This document shows positions 21,801 through 31,105 of a stretch of 64,000 nucleotides of DNA, piece by piece. The translations under genes and the position numbers were made by a program. Each line of letters begins with the position of its first letter. Positions within the stretch are counted from its first letter, which is position 1. Location of the stretch: the NCBI GenBank assembly GCA_963931865.1, contig OZ007510.1, positions 14,488,111 to 14,552,110 of the forward strand. The letters run 5' to 3'. Under the pieces are notes generated by a model. It was given only the letters and a program-made list of their open reading frames with translations. It was not told where the DNA came from and did no database searches. This stretch comes from Axinella damicornis. Lineage: Eukaryota > Porifera > Demospongiae > Axinellida > Axinellidae.

Positions 21801-24800
21801 GTCCTGGAAAAACAAGTTTTGATTTTATTCCAACTTTATTTACAAAGACCTTGTCAATGAACTGTGTTTATTCACCAAGTTTTAGTTTGGGACAACAATG
21901 AGCACAGCAGCTATAGACCAATATGTAGTAGCACGAATACAAAAACGTATACATGACTACATTTTGGTCTATAGTTGCTGTTCCCATTGTAGTCCCAAAT
22001 TAAAACTTGGTGAATAAACACATTTAGGTTCAAAGTCTTTGTAAAAAAAGTTTGAAAAACAATCAAAACTTTCGTTTTTCCAGAACCAAAGTCAAAGATT
22101 AGATTACGTAACCTTTGAACTTTGAATAGATCAAACGTCAAACAATTATATGCCAAATGAATGAGCCTTTCAAGAGCTTCGAGAAAATCCTTGTTGCAAC
22201 TCTCTACATTGATCACATCAGAAGATATGGGTATTTCAGTCATGGCACGCGGTCTAAAATTGTCACCGAAGCCAAAATTAAATTTGTTGCAGTTGAAAAG
22301 ATATAGCAGTTCAGAAGCTGAAATTTGGTGTGCAGTGGTTTCTTAATAGAACTAACAGGCTCACCAAGTTTCGTCAAAATCGGATGAGGTCAGGATTTTT
22401 TTGTGTTGACTTGACATTGAATGACCCTAAAACTATAATGCATGGCATATTTCACTTTAGTAACTAAAACTAAAACTAAAATGAGAACTGTCTCAGCCTG
22501 TTAACCCTTTAACCACCGTTTTCTTCCCACCAAGACAACACATTTTCATGCATTCAGCGCATACCACTTTCATAGGTACTCCTCTCCCACAGCATTCGCT
22601 CCTCAGCGGCCAAACTTGGTGGGGCCCGCACACATGGAGAGACCCCTCTGGCAATACCGTTAATGATATTCATGACCCCCTACAAGCCCAGCAATCGGAG
22701 GTCAAAGGTGGATGTCTGCCGGATTTTCGCCCAGCATTTCCCTAAACTTGGGCCAGATCTGACTGATGGCACACCACCAATTTGCATGTTTTCTTGAGGC
22801 CCTGGATGGGGTCTATGAATATCATTAAAATCAAAAATCCTCGGGCCAATGAATCTCATTAAAATCAAAAAACGCCCACGACATGCGAAGGGGCCCCCCA
22901 CCCCCCCCCCCTTTGGAAACCCCCCTGCCTTTCATTTAGTGGGGGAGCGTGCCGAAATCTGACCAAATTTTGGGGTTCATCCCTCAAAATTGTCCCTAGG
23001 CCCTCTGAAGACTTGGTCTCTTTTTGGACTGACGAGAAGCCCTATGAGTGCATAGGGTCAAAATGACGTCTATAGACGTCAATGTCAATGGGGCTTAAAG
23101 GGTTAATTAAAACTACAACTAAACTAATATTTAACCCTTTCCCACCTAATGACGTCATATGGCGTCATGAGATTTTCAGCTTCATGATGTCACATCCGGC
23201 AACAGCCCTTGGTTGGAGGCCATTTCTCGGGTTTTAAGCATAAATAGGCCTAGAAAACAGTGGTCTCACCTTGCAGAGCCTCGAATTCCAGTGTTCAAGG
23301 CTGATTTTTCTGCTAGAGCGAGTTACCATCGCCCGAGCATCTTGATCGCATACATGTTAGCGAGTGGGTGTGGTCAGAATCACGAATGTGGAAAGCATCG
23401 CTGTGTGCAGTTCTGTGAAGTTTTGAGCGTGAAAACCGATGGGAACCTTATCTAGGGTATGTTTAATTACACTCCTGGTAGGGGAAAAATTGTGCCGCGT
23501 AATATAATCCAATATAATATATATAATGTTTGAGTACTTAGGCTTGGCCTACAGAAATTCTGCCTACACCGCCGTGATCGCTATCATGCCCTGACCTGAA
23601 TGTAAAAAGTTGGTGCTGAAACTCACCTTGGTGGTGGAGATATGAGCTCTTTTGTCTCGCCGTGGTCGCCATTGCTCCAGCGCTCTCTTCGACTTCCGGT
23701 GGCAGTACCATTCTTAGGAAAGGCACACGAAGATTCTGACCACACGGCCGTGATCGCTGTCGTTCACTGACGCTTACATGCCCAAACTCACCGCGCTGGC
23801 TAAGTTGTGAGTGCTGTAGTAATGTCTTGTCTTCCTGTTGGTCGCCATTGCTCGCGATCGTGGTTGCCACGTGGCATGTGCGTTAATTGGAACGAATTAC
23901 AATACCTAGCTTGCGCTACGGCGAGTCGCAACCGGTTGCATCGCGGCTACCAGGAGTGCGGTTGCCTCTCGGTACATTACAAGCTAAAAAACTGACCTCC
24001 ATAATCTGTGGGTGGTAAAGGGTTAAATCACCCCAAAAGGTGGTTACTAAAACTAAAAGAGCCTTTACCAACCCATTTGAGATTTAGTAATTAAAACTAA
24101 AACTAAACTAAACAATGCGACTTCTACCTAATTATAACCAAAAACTAAACTATTTCAGTTTTAGATAACTACAACAACATTGCATTTCCCGCCTGCAAAG
24201 AGTTAAACAAGGCACACTGGCAGTTGGAATTAACATGCAGTGGTTTTCAACACAAGTGTTTGGCACTGCACCCGATTGAATGTTAGGGCAACCATTTTTT
24301 CAAACTTTTTCTGGGATTCGAAGGATGCCCCCTACAACAGGCGTGCTTTCCATGCCGTCTGCTTTACGTGCTTTAATTTACTATCCTATAGTATCTCCAC
24401 CCCCCAGTTAAATATGAAACCCTGGCTTTGTGATGTCCGAACTCAGTGGCATAAGCCAAACGTAGGCCCTGACAATAACTTTAGGGTTCAAAAGTCTTTC
24501 CATAACTCATAGTGTGTTAATGCCACTGCGAAAAATTCGGTGTGGACAGCACACTATGTGTAGGGGTAAGCAACACACACCTAATAGAGGACATGCTTGA
24601 AGAGGAGGTTTAATGAAAGCCACACCCAAAGGTTTGTGACTAAATGTGATGATGCATACACTAGCATGCAACCACCTGTTTGAGATGGCAAACTTTAACA
24701 TGGGTACTGACATGTACAACTCCATCCTCCAACAATTGCAAGCTGGCCAGCACGTCTCCATATATAGAAGATGTGAACTCCACAACATGACTAGGAGTAA

Positions 24801-26091
24801 TTCTCGTTGGTAGCCAAGAAGCAGGAAGAAGTGCTCATGACTGATGAGCGATTGTTATATATAATTGCTAAAGCTCAGGTTTGTCTTCTGAGCGACCACC
24901 TACCGTCCCTTGGGTAATGGTTCTGACATAACTGCACTGATTCTACGTACTTTCTACTTGTGCACTAAATAAATGATGCTGCATGCTTGGAAGGAAGAAT
25001 GCACTTATGCACCTAGTACCAAGGTGCACTTACCAATAGCAATTTTATGGTAACCTCCCTCCAAGAGCATCAATCCTTAACTAGTCAAGCATTGTCATAG
25101 TTCTGGTTACACTTTGGCCATTTCTAGAAATTTAAAGTGCTGTCCTTTCGTTTAGGTCGACTCACTCCTCTGCTGGAAGCTGCCCTTCTCACCCCTCCAC
25201 TGGAAGCTGCCCCTCTCACCCCTCCCCCACTCGCACCTCCCACTCATCCCCCACTCGCACCTCCCACTCCCTGCACTAATAAGGGGGCTAGCTCACCTCA
25301 ACTCTCCCCCAGTGTAGGAGAGCTGCCCTCCCAGCCTCCCACAAAACAGCTCAAAGGTGTACAAGCTCATCCACTCAGTGTAGAGGAAGAGATAAAGCAG
25401 TTTGAGGAGAAGTACGCAGACCTTGTGGTCTCTGTCCGAAATGCTTTCAAAAAAGGAGGGGTTTCCTTTGAAAAGGTCCAGAATCGCCTTCTGCAGCTTC
25501 CAGTATCTTTGAAGCAGTACGCTAGACTGCTTCAGAGTGAAGCATCACGCCTTGCTCGTGCTTCAAGCATCGATGAGCTCTTCTTCATTCTGTCCCCACA
25601 CTGGGACTTCCTGAATCCAAGCCTTCTTGCCCACCTGGCTTACAGATTTGGTGATGAGCGCACAATAAGGTCAGTGGACGAATACTTGGGAGAGCTGAGA
25701 GAATTTCGAATGCAAACCAAAATCAGCAGCTTCATTGACATGTGGACAGGCGTACTTCCACCTGATACTCAAGAGATTGTCATGGAATTGGGAGACAACT
25801 GGAAGGAACAAAGTCTCGAAAAGCTGGAGGAGTTTCGAATCGAGGTCTCGCGTAAACGCTGTTTTGAAGATTATGTGATGCCACTCAAACGAATCAAAAT
25901 ATCCAGCGTGGATGCCATCTTCTCACTCCCAGAGTCAGTAGATTATCACTGTCTTGAGCTTGAGAGCCTCCAGGAATTTTTCCGAGAGCACCAGGTACTA
26001 AGGATTCTACTCAATGGAGCCAGCATCCTCAATCTTCAACTTCAGCAGGTACATACTCTTTCTGTTTGTGTACACACTCCAATAATTTAGT

Positions 26092-26135
<44 letters not shown>

Positions 26136-26612
26136 AACTATTAGGGTGAGCTGAGTGACTTATACTGGAGCAGTGAGTGTATCCGTCTATATGAGTGAGC
26201 ATTATTGTAGTTTCTAGTGCACATACGTTCAGTTCTGTGTGCAAGTGCAGGTGTTGTTTCAACCGTCTTAGCCTGGAGGATGCAATACTTGATCAGAACG
26301 GCAAAGTTCTGAAGTCACAATTGTTGCTAACGTACAACAGTTACTACAGTAGTCACACCAATTTGTTTATTGCTGGTAACTACATACTATTATGTGCACC
26401 AGGGTTTGGGATATCTGTACAAAGTGGTGTATGGGCGAAGCTCTACAATATATTTTCAGGGGTCAGATTAGATTTACTGTCATATTATACCCTTCATTTT
26501 GGTCAGGGAATTATTTCTAACTGCTTGTCTCTTTTTATTTGTATTGCATTAGCCTCCATCAGTAACCGATGTGAAGTCAATGCACACTGAAGGTGATGTT
26601 GAGATGGAGAAG
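17437..26612 (+). CDS. Death-domain protein, three internal exons
   Basis: Exons 17437-17739, 25156-26048 and 26553-26612 join in frame (phase 1, then 0) with AG/GT sites. Exon 1 encodes a death-domain fold of about 90 residues, probably an adaptor/apoptosis-type module (LGITDLATVLND, W-x-x-LG-x-x-L, DCFQVKYGD, LREVLRTWL, TWEGMAEAL). Exon 2 begins with a Pro/Leu-rich linker of PLTPP and PLAPPT repeats, then about 230 helical residues (KVQNRLLQLP, SPHWDFLNPSLLAHLAYRFG, YLGELREFRM, ELGDNWKEQSLEKLEEFRIE). Exon 3 adds 20 residues. The 5' and 3' exons are not found. The 7.4-kb first intron is a transposon nest. The two-part architecture is one I associate with sponge multigene families. Confidence 0.75.
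17916..19299 (+). mobile_element. piggyBac-like element (TTAA, CCCTTTCCCC ends)
   Basis: CCCTTTCCCC...GGGGAAAGGG with TTAA at 17912-17915 and 19300-19303. A perfect palindrome GCCGGATATATCCGGC lies 16 bp inside the left end. From about 18150 the plus strand reads an acidic segment (FDFDLDDGLDSDFGQEG) resembling the N-terminus of a piggyBac transposase, followed by stops, so this is a defective copy. Confidence 0.75.
18768..18803. repeat. Poly(G) tract of 36 bases
   Basis: Follows a GTGTGT run. It generates spurious Gly/Pro-rich ORFs on both strands (18467-18922, 18589-19050, 18605-18859). Confidence 0.95.
19346..19418 (+). repeat. tRNA-like (SINE-type) relic
   Basis: A-box-like TGGTGTAGTCTGCAG and a good B box GGTTCGAATCC are spaced as in a tRNA, but the acceptor and T stems do not pair. 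Likely a tRNA-derived SINE head or dead tRNA inside the outer element. Confidence 0.35.
19510..22427 (+). mobile_element. Long-TIR DNA element, copy B
   Basis: Starts GGGTCATTCCATGTCAA and ends with the near complement TTGACATTGAATGACCC, flanked by TAAA at 19506-19509 and 22428-22431. The terminal inverted repeats extend for roughly 440 bp (19510-19950 and 21955-22427). No transposase is seen; the ORFs at 19762-20010 and 21911-22243 are terminal-repeat translations. An extra inverted copy of TIR sequence sits at 21770-21930. It carries a nested element at 20466-20982. Confidence 0.8.
20466..20982. mobile_element. hAT-like element with CACTGGCGGATCCAG-type ends
   Basis: Left end CAGCGGCGGATCCAG, right end CTGGATCCGCCAGTG, flanked by CAGCT at 20461-20465 and 20983-20987. 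Copy A at about 352-356 shows the uninterrupted target site with a single AGCTG (opposite strand), confirming the insertion. An internal GGGGGGCATGCTCCCCCC resembles the core of the element at 6853-7921. Confidence 0.85.
22505..23102. mobile_element. piggyBac-like MITE (TTAA, CCCTTTAA ends)
   Basis: CCCTTTAA...TTAAAGGG between TTAA at 22501-22504 and 23103-23106. A perfect 18-bp palindrome TGACGTCTATAGACGTCA lies at 23064-23081, 21 bp from the right end. Interior is non-coding. Confidence 0.75.
23135..24022. mobile_element. piggyBac-like MITE (TTAA, CCCTTTCCCACC ends)
   Basis: CCCTTTCCCACC...GGTGGTAAAGGG between TTAA at 23131-23134 and 24023-24026. A near-palindrome TGACGTCATATGGCGTCA lies at 23150-23167. 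Related sequence at 31735-32230 and 32355-32575 lacks the nested 505-bp insertion found here at 23467-23971. Confidence 0.8.
23467..23971 (-). mobile_element. Isolated copy of the 450-bp array unit
   Basis: Starts TTACACTCCTGGTAGGGG and ends CTACCAGGAGTGCGGTTGCC plus TCTCG. The relative at 32175-32200 reads GTTTAAGTAGATTACAAGC without the insertion, giving its limits; no target duplication is evident. It contains both exon-like frames on the minus strand. Confidence 0.75.
24203..25155. other. Remainder of the death-domain gene intron
   Basis: No coding or clear repeat signal; a few short ORFs only. Ends in the acceptor CTTTCGTTTAG before exon 2. Confidence 0.5.
25156..26048 (+). CDS. Pro-rich linker and helical domain exon
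   Basis: Encodes the second part of the death-domain protein: a 60-residue linker of repeated PLTPP/PLAPPT/PPTPC units, then a highly charged helical region with an intact 297-codon frame. The absence of stops, the matching splice phase with the death-domain exon and the coherent composition make this the best-supported host exon in the window. The helical domain has no name I can assign. Confidence 0.8.
26093..26132. repeat. (GA)n microsatellite
   Basis: About 20 GA dinucleotides, 45 bp after the exon's donor site. Confidence 0.95.
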
Positions 26613-26635
26613 GTATGTTCTATACAATTACTTTA

Positions 26636-27791
26636 GTCTCTCGAAAATACACCCTTTTCGCGACAAGTTGTTGCAAAGGGTCATTTATTACTCGAAAGTA
26701 CGCCCACCCTATTAGCTCGAAAAGGAAAGCACTTGAATAGCTACGGAAGAAGTACTGTCAAAGAGGTTGGACTAAGAAATGAAGGCTGGCAATTGCAGGG
26801 CCGGCGCCACCGGTACGGCCGGTACGGCCGGTACGGCCATGGCCATACCAGTTTTTGAGGAGGAAAAATGGCGTTGCTGGGATTCTGACTTATGAACGCG
26901 TAGCTACATCCTCCTTGAGGCTTCTGCCGTCCAAAGCCACGACCATACAAGGACAGACTGCTCCATGGGGCGTGTCTTGGTTTCGAATCGCGTCAATTTT
27001 CATGGTCTAGGGACGAGACCAGCACACACGGAATGGAGACAGGACTAACGTGCCGCACGAGAGTGACGGCAACCTTCAAACAACGCCTTCGGCCAACTTA
27101 CATTTTCTTTTCCACGTCGAGAGTGAGACAGTCACGGACGGAAAGTAGTGGCAGTGCAGTGCAAAGCACGAAGGCGCTACGGAGAGCTCATCCTGGTAAC
27201 TGAAAAATGAAGGTGATCAGCACCACACGCCTCTATGCATTACCTTTGCCAGTGGCCGTACCACTCCAAAATAGCTGGTGCCGGCCCTGAATTGCGGTAC
27301 TAATTACAATGAATTTCATTATCTTGTATGCCATTGCATAATCAGCTATGCATGAGTGCATGACATGAGACCGTGCACACGCTGTGCATAGGATGTTTGT
27401 GTCTTCGTGTGTGCAATCGCCTAGCATAGTACTAGCAGACTACGGATTTCTCGGAAGCAGCAAGTCCCGAAGATGGTCTGCGCGCTCCACATCATTCAAG
27501 CACTCCTGCTGTGTCTTGTTTCCTGTTCCTGCAGCTACAGAGCTACTCACACGAAGAGATTGTTCCTGCTCACTATTAAGAAACTCCAGTAGTAGCTGTA
27601 GTGAAGCCTTGATAGAATGACTGTTGCAGTATGGCTCTCGTATATTTGCATGTTATTTGCATGTACTTGGGTGGGCCTACATTCGAGTCAAGGGTGGGCC
27701 TATTTTCGGGAGAGGGGTCCTCGATAATATGCCCATCCACCTCTTTGAGCAGCCACTAAGTTCATCGCCCATGGTCGTATTTTCGAGAGAC
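26636..27791. mobile_element. DNA element with GTCTCTCGAAAATAC ends
   Basis: Perfect 15-bp inverted ends at 26636-26650 and 27777-27791; several further CGAAAA/TTTTCG motifs lie near both ends. It lies 23 bp after the 20-codon exon. No target duplication is obvious. Contains the nested element at 26796-27289. Confidence 0.65.
26796..27289. mobile_element. hAT-like element with CAGGGCCGGC ends
   Basis: CAGGGCCGGCGCCA...GGTGCCGGCCCTG, flanked by AATTG at 26791-26795 and 27290-27294 (5 bp). The left end contains tandem CGGTACGGC. Its right 170 bp resembles 55690-55896. Non-coding. Confidence 0.8.
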
Positions 27792-28664
27792 GACGGTGTA
27801 GTGACAACTCTCATTTTCATGTTCAATACCACATGAATGCAACATTAGTGCTGTCTAGCTTCATTGAGGTAGTCACAGTCACATCTATGCTTATCGTATA
27901 GAAGTGTCTTTGGGCAGCCACATTTCCACTCTCTCCATGTTCTGATACAAATCTTGTCACTATTGCTGTGTAAATGGCTATAATAATTGGCACTCTTGTT
28001 TGCTTCATGATTTGCTACTGTAGTCTCGTGAACCCAGGCTTTCGTGCACGGCTTGCTACTGTGCAAACTAGGCTATAATTATAGCCACATATTAAGGTAA
28101 TCGGGATGATGCTGAAACAGAATGAAATAGTTTGTAGTGAATACAATACCCACGGTAGTTCAAGAGTCCAGCTTCTATCCTACTTACACTAGTCTTCTGT
28201 AGCAACTTCCAGTAACACATGTTGAAGCTACTGCATAAACCCGACTCCACTGGCAGTTTTTTTAGAAGAGGTATAGGTTTTGTATGACTAATCTGTTCCA
28301 TGTCGTACTTGTCATACTTATTTATACATTTTCAGGTCACATAATTTATTGATGTTATTGCCCAGAGCAGACCTACCAGGGTTGTGTACATCTGAGTTTC
28401 TAACAATACTGTGCTGTCTAGCCTCACTAAGTTCAATCAATTGGTAGTATTCACACTGAGTGTGAAACAGTCAGACAAAATGCCCACAGAAATCCTGATA
28501 CTATGATACGTACAAAACTTCAAATGTCAAAGCTGTCTTTCTAAACAATTAGCTGTAAAGGTATAATTATTACTAATACCCACTCCCAAGCCTTCAAACA
28601 TCGAACATTTCTGCCTGATCCGTATACAATGGCTGCAGTGGACAAAATTCCCTGCTAAAATTAG
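27792..28664. other. Non-coding interval
   Basis: No supported exon. The last 100 bp (from about 28562) is a duplicate of 29710-29808, the intron sequence preceding a coiled-coil exon. Confidence 0.5.
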
Positions 28665-28800
28665 GATGACCAGGGAAGGCTACTGGCAGAGGTGGGAGCT
28701 AAAACCATGCACCCAACTTGAGCGTCAGGCGAGTTATCTTCAAGAGAGGGCTAACGAAATCAGCAGGGTACAGAGAGAGCTACAAACACTTCAGATGTTG
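28665..28800 (+). pseudogene. Dead duplicate of a coiled-coil exon
   Basis: Matches the exons at 29573-29698 and 29810-29935, but carries a 4-base insertion (ATGC after AAAACC) that shifts the frame, and a deletion that removes the donor site so the exon end runs into intron sequence. The preceding intron is duplicated with it. Confidence 0.7.
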
Positions 28801-28888
28801 AGGGTGATCAATACCTGACGCTACAATAATAATCAGCTACGGGTAAGACTAGTGCTATTATTCATGGACAACTGGGGCACTCGTGCAG

Positions 28889-31069
28889 CTGGTACACCAA
28901 TGTCTACACAATGCTCAGGCCCAACGACCCTCCGCTGAGGAGCAGTTGGAGGCAGTGAGGGCCCAGATTGAGGGACCGTACGGCAGCCAGCTTGTGAAGG
29001 TGGATGTGGTGAAGGTGGGGATGGTGAAGGCACTCAAGGAGAAGGACAAAGGGATTGGACGTCTCCAACATCAACTAGAGGTATGATATATAATTATGTA
29101 ACATGGTATAATGGCATCCACATTATATTGACCTTGTTCATGTGGCATTGATAATACTGTTTTCATAGCAACTCAGCATTCAGTTCAATTTAAAGGTAGC
29201 TATACTCGTATTGCAAGGATAGGAACACTAATGACTTATTTATACTGACGACCATTCACTGTTGTTTCTCATCTAGGAGAACAGGGGAAGGCTGGAAGCA
29301 GAGGTTGAGATTATGAATGGCCAACTCCAGCAGAAGGACGCCCAACTCCAGCAGAAGGACGCCCAACTCCAGCAGAATCATGCTCAACTCCAGCAGAGGG
29401 ACGCCCAACTTCACCACAATCATGTTCAACTCCAGCAGAAGGACGCCCAACTCCAGTACAAGGACGCCCAGATTCAGGAGAGAGATGCTGAAGTGGAGAC
29501 ACTGAGGGTAGGGGATGAGTGAGTGTCTTTTAGAGGTATAATTTGATGCATCCATAGTGGTTATTTCAATAGGAGGACAAGGGAAGGCTACAGGCAGAGG
29601 TGGGAGCTAAAACCACCCAACTTGAGCGACAAAGGAGTAATCTTCATGAGAGGGCTAATGAAAACAGCAGGCTACAGATAGAGCTACTAACGCTGAGAGT
29701 AAGTGCAGTAAAGGTGTAATACCCACTCCCAACCCTTCAAACATCGAACATTTCTGCCTGATCAGTATACAATGGCTGCAGTGGTACAAAACTTTCCTGT
29801 TAACACTAGGAGGACAAGAGAAGGCTACAGGCAGAGGTGGGAGCTAAAACCACCCAACTTGAGCGACAGGCGAGTAACCTTCGAGAGAGGGCTAATGAAG
29901 TCAGCAGACTACAGGGAGAGCTACAAACACTGAGAGTAAGTGCAAACCCACTCACAGGCCTTCAGATGTTGAATTTGTTTGATCAATATCTGATGCTACA
30001 ATAATCATCAGCTACGAGTAAGGCTAGTGCTATTAATTGTCATCACAACCATAATAATATTTCCACACATGCAGGCTTTCAAAGGTGAGACTGTAGGTGC
30101 ACAGCAACAAGTTCAGCAACTCAAGGTCAGTTGATTTCATGGCTACCTATAATAGTGAAGTTGTTGATCAGAATTTGAATAATCATGTGATTTGGTGGCA
30201 TGTTAAATAAGCTTGTTAAAAGTTACTGCTCCCTTTCATTGTACAATGTATTATACCAGCGGAAACTGTATGCTAGTATTATTGCCGAGTGCATTAGCGC
30301 GAGGCACTGAATGCGATACGTATTCCTAGTAATAGTTATTAGGCACATGTAGCTGCTACTGTCAGTGTTTTGATGTTTGGGGAGGCTGTAAAAAAACAGG
30401 GACAAGAGTTGGGGCAGAAATGTTCTGTAAGCTATAGGCCCAGTGACGCGGGCGTATAAACACGGAACTATTCGGGGATGCATTCTGCTATTAACTAGCT
30501 ACATGGAGTAGGTTACCATTGCAAGTTCCAAGTTCATTCCTAAAACTTGCCCCTCCACCATATGCACCCCCTCCCATGGTGCACACTCCACCACATATAC
30601 TCACACTTTAGTCTCGTTAACTCTTGTATGTATGTACCAGTATCAGAGTTGTACGTACCACGTATCCTATAATCATACACTGTTGACTACTGAATAAGCA
30701 GATCATTCATCGGATGCTGGAGGGTAATTAACCACAAGTGTGGTAAATATCGAGTGACACATGTACAACACAAAATGGTTGACTATTACAAAACAGATTA
30801 AAGATTTAAGTGTTGACTTCTAGCTTCGTACAAATACTAATGTTGAACAAGGAATGATTATTACTTAGAGATGCAGAGCTGTAATGCTGGATGGAATGCA
30901 ATAAAATGTGGGATGCTGGATTCACTGCATGTGTGACCATGCATGGCAATCCACTGTTCTTGCCAGTTATACCATAATATATAATTTAATAGCAAGTTCT
31001 ACTCGCAATGTTGTCTCAAGCATTAGAGCAAGCTAGTCTTGTGCCAATTCTGCATGGGGACGAAAGGTG

Positions 31070-31105
<36 letters not shown>

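Larger units (their letters stand above)
17876..24202. mobile_element. Outer TTAA-flanked (piggyBac-like) element, heavily interrupted
   Basis: Ends CTCTTTGC...GCAAAGAG with TTAA on both sides (17872-17875, 24203-24206). Its own sequence is only about 0.5 kb, in pieces at 17876-17911, 19304-19505, 22432-22500, 23107-23130 and 24027-24202. The last pieces share an AACTAAAACTAAAACTAAA-type hexamer repeat. Four other elements have inserted into it. The end match is short, so this outer boundary is the least certain part of the nest. Confidence 0.55.
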
